From: Diphasiastrum complanatum
Taxonomy: Eukaryota; Streptophyta; Lycopodiopsida; Lycopodiales; Lycopodiaceae
Assembly (NCBI GenBank): GCA_029204225.1
Contig: MU831907.1
Coordinates: forward strand, 33,284-97,283
Length of the DNA: 64,000 bases
Direction: 5' to 3'
Below are positions 35,715 through 48,322 of the stretch, piece by piece (positions within the stretch are counted from its first letter, which is position 1; every line of letters begins with the position of its first letter). A model generated the notes under the pieces. That model made no database searches. It had not been told where the DNA came from and was given only the letters and a program-made list of their open reading frames with translations. The translations under genes and the position numbers were made by a program.

Positions 35715-36049
35715 TGTAAAGACCACTAGGGAAAACCCCTAAGATGAGGATAAGAAGACACAACAAAAGAGACTGTAGAGCAAAACCACCCAACCAATCC
35801 TAGATTCCTCCTGGATCTAGCCCCTTAGCTATGCCATGTGATAGCAAGAGGAGAAGAGCTCTACAAGTAACCTAGACCAAAGTCGTCGACGGAAGAATCA
35901 CTACCTTAATATATAGAGAGTAGGATCCTGTGCATGAGCCCATGCAATCCCCATGCATGTCAACTATAAATAGGTCACAGCTTTTCATGCATTCCTCCTA
36001 CCTATATCCGTCACACATACATGCACTACTCCATATGTCTCAATTAGAG
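35715..36049 (-). repeat. 5' LTR of the outer gypsy element, truncated
   Basis: Matches 24305-24551 closely, apart from about 87 extra bases after ACCACCCA. Homology ends at 36049 (ATTAGAG), whereas the other LTR continues about 145 bases further to TGTAACGG, so its outer end is deleted. Confidence 0.85.
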
Positions 36050-36135
36050 AACTTGCTTAAATGCTTCTCTAATAAGTTTACAAATTGTATCATTTGCTTT
36101 CCTACTTATCCCGGCAAAATCTGCGGTACTATGAT
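36050..36135 (-). pseudogene. Short exon-like piece between gypsy and hAT insertions
   Basis: The minus strand reads TADFAGISRKANDTICKLIR with no stop over this short interval, between the truncated gypsy LTR and the hAT target duplication. Together with 48937-49200 it represents the pre-insertion sequence. Coding status is inferred only from the open, helix-like translation. Confidence 0.28.
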
Positions 36136-36420
36136 GGTACCGCGGTACCACAATATAATAATATTTTTTTAAAAAAAAACTGACCTAAACCTACCCGCCC
36201 CCCTCGCATTTCCTCTGAAATTGTTTTGCGCCCTCCTCCGCCCTGCCATCGTTGTTGTTTTTGCCTACCTACCTTCTGATTCCTTGCGTCGCCCTTCGCC
36301 CACGCAACGCCTTGCCTTGCATCTGACTTGCTTCGCCCTGCCTTTGCCCATTTTCAGCGTCTCTCCAACAGTGAACCCTGCTGTTTTTTTTCTAGCAATC
36401 CATCCCTCATTTCATCTGCA

Positions 36421-37678
36421 ATGGTGCAATCCGACCTTTCCAGTCTGTGGGACGAGGTAGACATTGTCAGGCGGGTTGCCGACAAGGCCAACAAGACCGG
36501 TCAGAAGATCGTGCGCTGCCGATATTGTCTCGTCGAGTTTGCTTCATCCTTCACTCGCCTTAAAGGCCATCTGCTCGGTGCACGCGCAAAAAATTGTGCC
36601 ACCTTGAATGCTGCCCCTTGTGGCAGCATGACCGTCCCCGACAGGCAGCGACTACTGGACACCTACGGGCCGCGGCTCGTGGCAGGGGAGAACACCATTT
36701 CGGAGGGCATTCTTCGATTTTGCACCGCTCCTTATGTGGCTGACCCAGAATTGCTGCCTGCTTGGCTGGCACGCACGAGGAGAGGGAGTGCATCCTCCTC
36801 CAGTCCCTTTGCCCCTCATCCCCCTCAAACAGTTCCGCCTCACGCACCCCCATTTGCTCAGATTCCGGTGGATCCCATCCCATCGCGTCCGCCAGTTGCC
36901 ACTGCGGTTCCACCACCACCCACTGTTGCTTGCACTCCCCCAGTCTACGACTTTCTCATAGACTCTCCGCCACCCGAGCAGGCCCAGGATGCTACTGCTG
37001 GGGCCTTCGAGGATGTGGAAGAGATCCCTTCTTCCTTCCCTTCCCATCCGGATGACCTCCTCAGCCAGCAATTTTCGTAGCCCATGCCAGATGTTGCCCC
37101 TCCACCAGTGCACCCCACCTATGCTGTTGCACCCATCCCTGCCAATGCATCCCACTCTCCCCATTCCACGTCTACAGCCGATGCATCCACTAGTGTCCAA
37201 CCTGTCGCGTCATCGTCCATTCCCGTCACAGTTGGTGCACCATGCTGGAGGTCCACCACCCGTCGCCCACTAGGGAGAGCCCTTGTGCAGCAGACTATTC
37301 GCGGTGCTCATCAGCCACACATGGACAGAGAGGCCACACAGGCCATGGCCAGTCTAATTTACGAGCTGAACCTACCCTTTGCCATCATCGACTCTGAGCC
37401 CTTCAAAAGGGCCTTCCGCCTTGCACAATCTGTCAGCCCTAGCTGGAGAGTCCCTAGTTTAGAGGTTGTCCGCACACACATGCTAAGGGATAGGGTTGAG
37501 TCCTTGTCTAGAGAGATGGAGCCTCTGCGTCGGCACTGGGCCACTTACGGTTGCAGCATCATGTTCGATGGCTGGACTGATGTCAGGAGGAGGCCGATCC
37601 TCAACATACTGGTCTCCAACTGCATGGGCACACAGTTTTTGAGGGCAGTGGATTGTAGCAGGGGGGGGGGGGAGAGTC
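36421..37678 (+). pseudogene. hAT transposase N-terminus: BED finger and DUF659-like region
   Basis: ATG 36421 starts MVQSDLSSLWDEVDIVRRV, followed by a BED-type zinc finger (RCRYCLVEFASSF, then LKGHLLGARAKNC). A Pro-rich linker follows with one in-frame TAG at 37078-37080, after which the same frame continues at PMPDVAPPPV. Then come ELNLPFAIIDSEPFKRAF, the DUF659-like patches MFDGWTDVRRRPILNILVSN and TQFLRAVDCSR, where a run of G and a gypsy insertion interrupt it. BED fingers bind transposon ends in the nucleus. GC content is much higher than the flanks. One nonsense mutation plus the insertion make it inactive. Confidence 0.88.
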
Positions 37679-38552
37679 TGTTGCACCGGCGCCTCAAAGG
37701 GCGCTGGGACTTGAGCGGTTTTTCCAACACGCGCTTAAGTCTAACATTCATCCATCATGCACTTACGTAAAAGCCAACTCAGAAACGTAACAAGCTTAAC
37801 CATTCAAACTTAAGAAAACTGGAATCCCAACCAACCCGAAAGCCAACCCAGAATCCGTCCCCAAAAGGAAACCAAAGGCAAAGACAAGCCACACATGAAA
37901 CCCAAGGCATAGTGGTCGCCAAACTGACCAATTGGCATAGCAGCAGGCCACTCGTCGGTGACGTGGACCCTTAGGCGTCGGCGACGCAAAAAGATTGTAG
38001 AAAGGGTCCTTCCACTTGGACTAGTCCCGGAGGCAAAACCGAAATGGTAATCATCCCCAAGGATCAACTTTATTAGATTTGGAAGAGGTTACATTCATAC
38101 ATAGACTGACCGGTCTCGGGGCCACCAACACGTGCTGGGCATTGTGCCTAGCCCGTGAGGGAGCTGAGACCTGGCGAATGGATTCATGGCGCTGGTTGAG
38201 CTGCCCAAGTTTCTATCTGCCAGACTCCCCTATAGTTTTGTTGTGATTCGGCGCACCCCCTCTGTTCTGAAACATAGTGGTTTCTGGTAAAGCACGCTTT
38301 TTGAACTTGGTTTTTATTTTGCTGATTAAGACTGGCAAGTCTGGCAGAATCAATCTAGCTCCCGGACATGGGCCTCAGGAGCCGTCCCGGCGGCAGAATC
38401 AACTTGCTTCCTGACTAGGCCATGACTCGAGCTCCAGAGCTAGCTCATGACTTGTGACTACTTGACTAGCTCACCATAGGTCGGAGGCTCAGAGTGTCAC
38501 CCCTTATAGTCTTACAGGGCACGCTGGGTGCACCCGAGTCAGCTTTACAACA
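37679..38552 (-). repeat. LTR of the truncated gypsy copy
   Basis: On the plus strand it runs from TGTTGCACC to CTTTACAACA, with 5-bp inverted ends TGTTG/CAACA. The left boundary is set by that motif, so it is approximate. Confidence 0.6.
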
Positions 38553-38918
38553 TTCTCCCCTCGTTTGAGAAAGCTGATGTCCTCATCAGGGCCAAACTAG
38601 AACCTAAGACTCATGGCACGGGCTTAATTCACCGGCCAGACTTTATTCACATATACAAGGGCACGGGCTTGATTCACCGGCCAAAGGAGACCAACTGTAA
38701 AGAGAAGTAAAAACATTGTGTTTGCACCCAGCACAGGAAAAGTGTGGATCTAGTTCACTTATGTAAAACCTGTGTAAAGCTGCTGCACTTAGCCATTAGA
38801 TTGAAGCTCACTCCTCGATGAGAAATGCGGCTTACTTTATTAACATGAAAGAAAAAGGTACTTACGGCTCCCTTAAGCCTCAGATATGTCATTTCTATCG
38901 CACGTCTAGATGAGTCCC

Positions 38919-39905
38919 CTAGGACTCTAGATTTTTCGTTTGGTCGTCCAGGTTGAGCTCCTTGGGCTCTGCATCGGCAATTAGATTCACCTCTGATGTA
39001 GAAGCTGCAGGCAATGTTGGCTCCATTTGACCTCGCGTCAGCTGGTTTGTCACTGCTGGATGTCCTTCATTAAAGAGGTGAGCTTTCGCTTGGTCACACA
39101 AGTTGAGCTCCTTGAGCTCTGCATCGGCACTTGGATTCACCTTTGATGTAGAAACTGTAGGCAATGTTGGCTTCATTTGGTCCCGTGTTAGCTGGTTTGT
39201 CACTGTTGGCTGCCCTTCGTTAAAGAGGTGAATGAGATTGGGAGGGATGGTTGGCTCAGGTTCATTTGTGTCGTTCTTTTCTAGTTGGTCCCCTGGCACA
39301 GCTCTGACGACACAAGGTCTCCTGCCATTATATAATAATACAAGGTTAACCCCTTTTGCCAAGAAGGTCACCACATGTTCGTTAAACTAGCTTAATCCCA
39401 AAATAGCATCGAAGGCATCCATCTTCAAGATTGTGAACATTAGTCGATTCTTCCAAGTTCCCAGGGAGATTGGTAAGTTGGTTGCCAATCTACAAGTGGT
39501 CGTTGTACCTTTCGTGGTCTCCACACAAATAGGAGTCACATTTTCTTCACATTGGATGTCCAATTCCCTTGCCAATAGTAAATGATCTTGTCTTGAATAC
39601 AGCCTTTCAGGTACAATAACTTTGATCCTCTCGCAGGAGTCGCCATGAGATGTTCACGATACGCCACAAGTGCCCCTATCTGTTGGAAGGCATTCAAGTC
39701 GGACTCCGTCAAATCCGTTTCTGGGTCTTCTTTGTTCACCATCTTCTTGATCGAATGTCTCTCTCTCCATCCTATCAAATCCTTCAATGGCAGCCATGAT
39801 TTGCTTGTTCAATGGTTTGGGGCATGACCTCCAAGAGTGACCTTGTTGATGACGGTTGAAGCAGCGCATGGAACTGCCCACTGTTGGTGAGCCGTTGCTG
39901 TGACT
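38919..39905 (-). pseudogene. Gypsy gag-protease relic
   Basis: The minus strand shows a zinc-knuckle remnant RCFNRHQQGHSWRSCPK (the second Cys replaced by Arg), then FQQIGALVAYREHLM, then an aspartic-protease C-terminal half: ARELDIQCEENVTPICVE, NLPISLGTWKNRLMFTIL, MDAFDAILGLS. It ends in a Pro/Thr-rich spacer with a 50-residue tandem duplication. The pieces are in different frames with stops between. Protease would cut the polyprotein in a live copy. Confidence 0.75.
38952..39236 (-). repeat. 150-bp tandem duplication in the gypsy spacer
   Basis: GTTGAGCTCCTTG at 38952 recurs at 39102. The unit is 150 bp, so the copies stay in frame, giving two 50-residue protein repeats, each with HLFNEG, VTNQLTR and ELNL phrases. 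Similar GAGCTCCTTGAGCTC phrases occur in the related element near 44970-45030. Confidence 0.85.
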
Positions 39906-39920
39906 AGCTGAAGGTCCAGC

Positions 39921-40427
39921 ATTACAATGCCACAAATTGCATTCAGATGGGTGTACTGCTAGAGGCCGAGTTCTCTCATATTGTTCATACCCCCTGTGCA
40001 GCGCACGGCATAGACCTTCTGATGGGGGACATAGGAGCACTTCCCTGGGTTAGAGCCATCGTCCGGGAGGCCCTCTTCCTGGTGACTTTTGTCACCAGAA
40101 AGAGGCGTGTTCTTGCCATGTTCCGGGTATTCAGCCATTTGGACCTCCGTAAGCCAGCCCCCACATGCTTTGTATTTGACTTGGCGGTCATCGACCGTCT
40201 TATCAGGTGTAGGGTGCAGCTTCTACAGATAGTTGCCAGTGATCTTTGGCGTGCCAATACGTTTCAGCACACTGAGAATGGGGAGCACTTCTTTGGAGGG
40301 ATGCACAAACATTGTCAGGACTGCTTCGACCACTCTACATTGTGCTCCGCATGGCTGACAGCGTGGGGTATGAGCTCATGGACCGGATTGGACAGTTCCT
40401 ACAACTTCCCATCTTGCAGCCAAAGAG
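39921..40427 (+). pseudogene. hAT transposase middle exon
   Basis: After the insertion the frame resumes with GVLLEAEFSHIVHTPCAAHG, IDLLMGDIGALPWV, FVTRKRRVLAMFR and LDLRKPAPTCFVFD, then SDLWRANTF. Near 40310 the reading frame shifts and continues as LLRPLYIVLRMADSVGYELM. It ends at 40427 with PILQPKR and an AG|GTAAGC donor. This is the hAT catalytic middle region; one frameshift, otherwise well kept. Confidence 0.87.
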
Positions 40428-40541
40428 GTAAGCGGTACAGTGTTGTAATTGTTCTTTATCTTTTCAATGGTTGCTAGTTTGTTTTTTTGTGAATGTTACG
40501 ATTTTTTGTAATGCCCTAAACCAAATGCCTCTCAACTGCAG

Positions 40542-40887
40542 GATGACAGAGCTGAAGTTCATATGGGAGACGCGGTGGAACTACTTCCACAGGAGTATCC
40601 ACAACGTTGCACACATGCTGCATCCCCTCTTCCTCTCTCTGACACAGATCGTAGACAGAGAACTTGAGGCCGATTGGCTTCAGTACATTCATAGGGTGGA
40701 TCCACACATAGGTTTGGATCCTATCAGGCTCATGGAGGAGCTCGTTGCATTTCGTTTTGGCATGGGCACGTTCGGTCACTCGGCTGCTCAGGATCCAGAG
40801 AGGAGACAACTCCCCATTACCTGGTGGACCATGTTCGGCAGCACCTATCCATCCATACAGCGTCTTGCACTGCGGGTCCTTTCACAG
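40542..40887 (+). pseudogene. hAT transposase exon (MTELKFIWETRW)
   Basis: After the CTGCAG acceptor the protein continues MTELKFIWETRWNYFHRSI, HNVAHMLHPLF, RVDPHIGLDPIRLMEELVAF and LPITWWTMFG, ending at VLSQ with a CAG|GTATGC donor. Phases agree with both neighbours. The WNYFHRSIHNVAHMLHPLF patch is a standard hAT feature. Confidence 0.88.
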
Positions 40888-40977
40888 GTATGCATCTCAT
40901 CTCATCCTCCCTTGCTGTGTTTCGTTGACGTTCCACCCGTGCACGTGTGCTGAACCATTTCATTGCACATACCACAG

Positions 40978-41139
40978 GACTGCGCTGCCTCCGTGTGTGA
41001 GCGTAATTGGAGCACATGGGCACTCATTCACACGAGGAGAAGAAACAGACTGTCAATGAGTCAGTTGGAGTGGTTGGTGTTCTGTAGCACCAACGCACGT
41101 CTCGTCAGGAGACTGCCGACCATTACGAGCGCATTGCAG
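40978..41139 (+). pseudogene. hAT C-terminal dimerisation domain exon
   Basis: Reads DCAASVCERNWSTWALIHTR, RRNRLSMSQLEWLVF and NARLVRRL, the hAT dimerisation domain through which transposase subunits pair. It is bounded by a CACAG acceptor and a GCAG|GTGAAA donor, both in phase 0. Confidence 0.9.
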
Positions 41140-41245
41140 GTGAAAAGCTATTCTCCCATTGCATGTTGGTTGACGTCTCACTAAAATGTAGGTTTCAATT
41201 TTTGATTGAGTTGTTTTCCTGACACGCTCAATTTTGGTCTTGCAG

Positions 41246-42980
<1,735 letters not shown>

Positions 42981-43437
42981 TTGTGGCTCTATTGTTTTAT
43001 TTTTAGCAGTTTCATATCATGTTCCATGTTTGGCGACCAGATGGTCGAACACTGTATTCATACCATTTTCCATATTATATTCAGTGTTGGACGTATTCTA
43101 TTCACTACACAATGTGTATTTGTCAATTTGTAATTGTGATGTTCTACTTGCAGTTTTACTTCAAATGGTGTGTGCGTGTTTTCAATTAGTTCTCACTACA
43201 GGGATTGAGAGCATATGCAGAACACAGAAATACAACCCCCATGATAGCATTTCATAAACACATACATCAGATTGCAATACACAAGGCACGCATTGCACAA
43301 AAAACACACCGTACATTAATTCATCAGATGTATCAAAATAACAATACGTATTCCCACCACATACGGCTGGGGTTGTTCTTTACACTATGCTAGACACTAA
43401 ATGCTGCCTCATCTACTGATGAACATTACATAACAAC
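42981..43437. other. 3' region of the hAT transposase unit
   Basis: AT-rich sequence after the transposase stop. No gene was seen. The phrase CCACATACGGCT at 43353 recurs after the nested insertion at 47819, bracketing the insertion site. Confidence 0.5.
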
Positions 43438-44650
43438 TGTAGCGCAGGCATCCCAAAGGGAGCCGGGAACCATGACTTAGCTTCCCAGCCTTCAACTATT
43501 GCCATCCAAACCCACTTGACATACAAGCAGCCAACTCGCCAACAACGATTAGACTTAACCAACTTGAAGTTCCGAAAACCAACATTGAGATCCAACCTGG
43601 CGCCATGCCAGATCGGGGGTCTCGATATGGGTGACTTCCCTCCAAGCAAGCCGCCCGACATACATCAAACCTAACCAACTCGAAGCTTCGTTACAAACGA
43701 GTAACATCCATTCCAAGCAAGCGGTCAGACTTACATCAGACTTAACCAACTGAAAGCTTCGTCAAGAGCGCTGGAAGCCAACCTGGCGCCACACCAGACT
43801 GGACAGCCATAAACAGGTAACTTCCACCCAAGCAAGCCATCCAACTCAGCCGACAGGTTAGAGCCCGTTCCCCAAGAGCTAAACCCATTCACGTTCATGC
43901 AAGGAACACTCAGAACCACAAGCCGTGACAGATATGGAGACAACCAGTTCCTAGACCAAATGGTCCCAACAGCATACCGCTGGCGCCACGGACCGAATGA
44001 TCCCGACGGCATACCGCTGGCGTCTCGGGATACGACCCTAAGCTATGTGCCAAGTAAAAAATTTTGAAAGCGGCCTTACAACTGGCACTTTTACTGAACA
44101 CTTAAACCCAGAAGGTAATCAGAGTCAGTTTGAGAAAAATCCCACTTTATTGATAAATCTGAGAAGGTTACATTTCAAGCGTGTGACCAACCCTAGTCTC
44201 CGGGGCGCTAGCATGCCAAGGCGAGAGCCATGACAACATTCCAGCAAGGGAGGCTGAGACTTGGTTGGAGCTCGTCCTGAGTCGCAACCCGCACTCCCCT
44301 ATAGTATTGGTGTGATTCGGCACCCCCCCCCCCTCATACCAAGCACTCTACCCAAGCTGGTAAAGCACGTTTTTCTCTCTCTAGAATTTTCTCTTTCTAG
44401 AAAGTCATTTTCTCTCTCTAGATTTTATTGATCCCCAGGCTTCCTTTAATCATGCCTAGATCGTGTGAGGTGATTGCACATCGATCTGAGCTCTCTGGAC
44501 TCCACTAGAACCGATCAAAGATTTTCAGCCATAGGAACTTAGCGCCGGCTGGATTCTGGTCACAGTGGCACCGAGAGCAGCAGGGGCGCTGCTGGCGCCC
44601 GGGACATAGCTGGTGCCAGAAGTAAAGCTTGTAAAGGTAGCTTTACAACA
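43438..44650 (-). repeat. 3' LTR of the LARD-like element
   Basis: 1,213 bases, TGTAGCGC to CTTTACAACA on the plus strand. It contains several diverged copies of a roughly 90-base phrase (CCAAGCAAGC, then TTAACCAACT, then GAAGCTTCGT) at 43540-43860. Confidence 0.85.
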
Positions 44651-46812
44651 TCCACCCCACCTTTATAAAATCTGATGTCCTCATGAGATGTCAGATTAAA
44701 GTAAAGGTGTCTCCCAATTAAAATAACTATACATTTAAGCTACTTGGCACAGTACTCAATTTACTGGCCACTTTTTATTAACATTGAAGCTGGCACACCA
44801 CAAGTCGGAGGCTCAGCTCTTTACATAACTTGGAAAATATATCTGTGTCTGGGAAAAGCGTAGATTTTATATCGCTTTCGTAAAACCCAAAAACCTTATT
44901 AACTAGTGACAGAGGCCTTTTTTTGAAATGTTCGCCCCTGTCGCTTCTGACTTTCGACTTTGGAACTCCTTTGAGCTCCTGATTTGTCCTTGATGCACTT
45001 TGTGTTGAGCTCCCTTGAGCTCCAGATTTGTTCAGTTCTACACATGTATCAAGGCTCCCTGAGCCAAAGGATTTATCGTTTGATTGCCCACTTTATGGTC
45101 CACTCCGTGCCTTGTTGCTTCTGCACTTGGATTTCTCTCCTTGTCCCAGCCTGATCTTGATACTTTTCCATCTTGGCACTTTAAGGTAGGCAAAGATTGA
45201 GTACTCCGCAATGCACCTCTCACTTAGCTTGAAGTAGCTCTTTGAATCAGCCCAAATGTAACCATTGACCTCGTGGAAAGCCAAAGGGTCACACCAGTTT
45301 GATCCGCATCCAAACTATCTCTTCGCGTTTGTTTGATGCACCATGTCCGTCGCGCAAAACTTGACTTTCACAATTCCATCACTGGTCAGTTGCCTCACAG
45401 TCAAAACAAGAAGTGTACATCGAGCTTGGCTTCAAGTAGCTCTCTTTGAATCAGACACATGCACCCAGAGTTTGCACTAGTCCGATCTCAACGCGAACTG
45501 TCCCTTAGCGTCCGTTCGAAATACCAAGTCTCTCATGCAAGGCTCAACTTTCACAGTTCCTTCATTGATCAGCTGCCTTACACGTAACACAAGCCAGCGT
45601 ACTCATATGTTTCCTCATCATTGCTGGTCCAGAGAAAGCCTATAACAAACTTTCCTTTCCACAACAGAACTTTGTCAACTTATTAGGTCCAAAGTTCGCC
45701 AGTCTCCTCGTGTGAGTATGGCTAGGTCACCTTGAATTTGCCCCCGTTTTGATCAACTTTCATTCAAAATTTTCCCCAAGAGAGAGAGGTGTGTGTGATA
45801 GTTCCCCTCCACTTATAAAATCAGCTGATCGGACTTAGAGTAGAGTTCTTCGGACAAAATGCCTTTCCAACACTTTGCTTCCCATCTGCTAAGATTATGG
45901 CTCGATCCAACTTGTTGCCAATCTCTGAAGAGGATCCTAGTCTTTCCCCTTTGAGGAAAACCCAACTGATACTGGATATCACCCATGCTCAGTGAGTTTC
46001 AGTTCCGAAGGTGGCCGTCCCAAAATGAAGACCAACTGCTCCATAGAAGATCTCCCCTGAAATTGCCCTTTCCAACTTTTTGACTTTCTGCTTGCGTCTG
46101 GTGGGCGTTGTTGCAAATGAAACTAATCCAAGAAACAGGCTAGCCATCCATCCTTTGCAAACATTGAGTCATTTTGTTGCTGTTCACATGCGAGTACTTG
46201 AAGTGCAAATCTGCCCCACAGATTCTGTAGTCCTCTTTGATTGATGGTATCAGCCTTCAAAAGAAAGGTTCCTTCTCGAGCCATCAGCTCCTTGTACCAC
46301 AAGCAATCATGCAAACCAGGCAAAGCACGAGTACTAAGACTCACCACGAATACATACAAGTAAGACACTCAGGCAAATTTACTAACAAGTAACAAAGACA
46401 AGGTCCCCCTTTGAGATGGTCCTGCCAACGGACCTTTGCCTGGCCGCGCCCATATAAATCGATCATAGAATCAGCCCACATAGGACACCCCTCCAACCAT
46501 CCGTGCTTTCACCGTTAAGTAGCACATTGCCTCAGTAACGTCCCACCAGTTTTTGGTCGATAGCCCTTATAGCTAAACAATCGGCAGCTATCCCGCACCG
46601 GCAGCTAACCACCCGTGCTTTACACCCAAATTCGAGCAGCATCTCTGTATCAATGGTTAACCCGTACAGTTCGAATATGTCACCCCGCACCCCACAAGGT
46701 ACAGATCGTGCTTTCACCTACCTAGGCAGCACTTTGCCTCATCCGTCCTACGTGCAGACAGCGCCAGGCCCGAACCGCGAGAACTGACCGTGCTTACACC
46801 TCGAGGGTAGCA
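44651..46812 (-). other. Interior of the LARD-like element
   Basis: No protein family recognised. Diverged tandem copies of about 200 bases occur at 45231-45430 and 45432-45600 (AAGTAGCTC, TTTGAATCAG, then TTGACTTTCACA-like phrases). GTTGAGCTCCCTTGAGCTCC at about 45005 resembles the spacer repeat of the related gypsy copy at 39102. Confidence 0.6.
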
Positions 46813-47806
46813 CGTTACAAACGAGTAACATCCATTCCAAGCAAGCGGTCAGACTTACATCAGACTTAACCAACTGAAAGCTTCGTCATGAGCGCTGGAA
46901 GCCAACCTGGCGCCACGCCAGACTGGACAGCCATAAATAGGTAACTTCCACCCAAGCAAGCCATCCAACTCAGCCGACAGGTTAGAGCCCGTTCCCCAAG
47001 AGCTAAACCCATTCACGTTCATGCAAGAAACACTCAGAACCACAAGCCGCGACAGATATGGAGACAACCAGTTCCTGGACCAAATGGTCCCGACAGCATA
47101 CCGCTGGCGCCACGGACCGAATGGTCCCGACGGCATACCGTTGGCGTCCCGGAATACGACCCTCAGCTATGTGCCAAGTTAAAAATTTTGAAAGCGGCCT
47201 TACAACTGGCGCTTTTACCGAACACTTAAACCCAGAAGGTAATCAGAGTCAGTTTGAGAAAAATCCCACTTTATTGATAAATCTGAGAAGGTTACATCTC
47301 AAGTGTGTGACCGAACCTAGTCTCCGGGGCGTAGCATGCCAAGGCGAGAGCCATGACAACATTCCAGCAAGGGAGGCTGAGACTTGGTTGGAGCTCGCCT
47401 TGAGTCGCAACCCGCACTCCCCTATAGTATTGGTGTGATTCGGCACCCCCCCCCCATACCAAGCACTCTACCCAAGCTGGTAAAGCACATTTTTCTCTCT
47501 CTAGAATTTTCTCTTTCTAGAAAGTCATTTTCTCTCTCTAGATTTTATTGATTCCCAGGCTTCCTTTAATCATGCCTAGATCGTGTGAGGTGATTACACA
47601 TCGATCTGAGCTCTCTGGACTCCACTAGAACCGATCAAAGATTTTCAGCCATAGGAACTTAGCGCCGGCTGGATTCTGGTCACAGTGGCGCCGGGAGCAG
47701 CGCCGGCGCTGTTGGCGCCTGGAGCAGCAGGGGCGCTGCTGGCGCCGGGGACATAGCTGGTGCCGATGGCGCCGGAAGTAAAGCTTGTAAAGGTAGCTTT
47801 ACAACA
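46813..47806 (-). repeat. 5' LTR of the LARD-like element, inner end deleted
   Basis: 994 bases matching 43689-44650, with an extra GGCGCC-rich expansion at about 47690-47775 absent from the other LTR. Homology begins at CGTTACAAACGAG, so the segment matching 43438-43688 and the primer site are gone. Confidence 0.85.
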
Positions 47807-47853
47807 ACAACAATCAGCCACATACGGCTAGACCCCGTCTATGCTAAACATTC

Positions 47854-48219
47854 CTATGGATCCTCCACAGACTCCTCGCCCTCGTCAGGAGCATTGTTAT
47901 GTCGCTCTCGCTCTGCCTCCCGGTTAGCCTGAGCTGCCTCCTGGTCAGCCCGACGGCAGGCAGCCCTTTCCTTGACCATGATGAGCTGCCATCGTGTGAA
48001 GTTCATTCCGATCTGCTCATCCAAATCTAGCTCGACAGCGGGAGCAGGGGCCACAGCGGGGGCGGGGATCTGCAGCTCTGGGTGTCTCTCCCGAGTTTGT
48101 CGCAGCATCTCTGCAATGTCTGACTCTTGCTTTCGATGCCTTTCGTTGTGCCTTCGGACATCTTCCTCGAGCTTCCTCCTGGCTTCGCCCTCAGGCCTTG
48201 GTGGTATGCGCTCTGCCAT
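47854..48219 (-). CDS. Small charged ORF at the far end of the hAT element
   Basis: 121 residues, ATG at 48219, beginning MAERIPPRPEGEARRKLEED. It is rich in Arg, Glu and Ala with a likely helix or coiled coil (residues about 12-50 and 75-110), an Ala/Pro hinge (PAPAVAPAPAVE) and an acidic C-terminus. I do not recognise the family. It lies between the nested LARD-like insertion and the hAT right end, transcribed toward the transposase. A TTAAATAGG box lies about 105 bases upstream. It may be a second hAT ORF, or a gag-like N-terminus from another element. The frame is intact and has unbiased codons, unlike the decayed neighbours. Confidence 0.45.
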   Translation of the reverse strand: MAERIPPRPEGEARRKLEEDVRRHNERHRKQESDIAEMLRQTRERHPELQIPAPAVAPAPAVELDLDEQIGMNFTRWQLIMVKERAACRRADQEAAQANREAERERHNNAPDEGEESVEDP

Positions 48220-48322
48220 CTCACGACACCTTGTTTCTCGAACTGGCTCTCACAATGCCTCTCACAATATTTCTCACAATGCCTCTCACAGCCTCTCACT
48301 GGCTCTCACAGCCTCGTGAATG

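Larger units (their letters stand above)
24305..36049 (-). mobile_element. Ty3/gypsy LTR retrotransposon carrying a nested copia element
   Basis: Two related LTRs (24305-24696 and 35715-36049), a polypurine tract beside the left one and an initiator-Met primer site beside the right one define a minus-strand element. Its interior is split at 27112/32607 by a younger copia element. The right (5') LTR lacks about 145 bases of its outer end. That explains why no target duplication is visible. Remaining pol is decayed, with RT motifs at 32690-33180. 24710-27111 has the length expected for RNase H plus integrase, but I could not read motifs through the stops. Confidence 0.85.
37679..39920 (-). mobile_element. 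5'-truncated gypsy copy inside the hAT transposase
   Basis: LTR 37679-38552 on the left, then internal sequence with protease and gag relics read on the minus strand. It ends abruptly near 39920 with no second LTR, where hAT coding sequence (NATNC-like, then GVLLEAEF) resumes. About 30 hAT codons expected across the junction are not seen, so hAT sequence was also lost. Related to the element at 43438-47806: both LTRs share ACTTTATTGAT-, CTCCCCTATAGT- and GGTAAAGCACG-like phrases and the terminal CTTTACAACA. Confidence 0.78.
43438..47806 (-). mobile_element. Non-coding LTR element (LARD-like) with perfect 5-bp TSD
   Basis: LTRs 43438-44650 and 46813-47806 flank 2.16 kb without recognisable gag or pol. 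The direct repeat ACAAC at 43433-43437 and 47807-47811 is the target duplication. A polypurine tract (AAAGGTGGGGTGGA on the minus strand) abuts the left LTR, so the element reads on the minus strand. The right LTR lacks its inner 250 bases, and the primer site is lost with them. The LTRs are nearly identical, so it inserted recently, after the hAT. It would need proteins from a relative such as the copy at 37679. Confidence 0.88.

Noticed and set aside
36560-37200. Long minus-strand frames opposite the hAT N-terminus (up to 182 codons)
   Set aside because: Shadows of the GC-rich BED/DUF659 coding strand; no motifs of their own.
45038-46717. Small minus-strand frames inside the LARD-like element
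   Set aside because: All short, without gag or pol motifs; the interior is best treated as non-coding.
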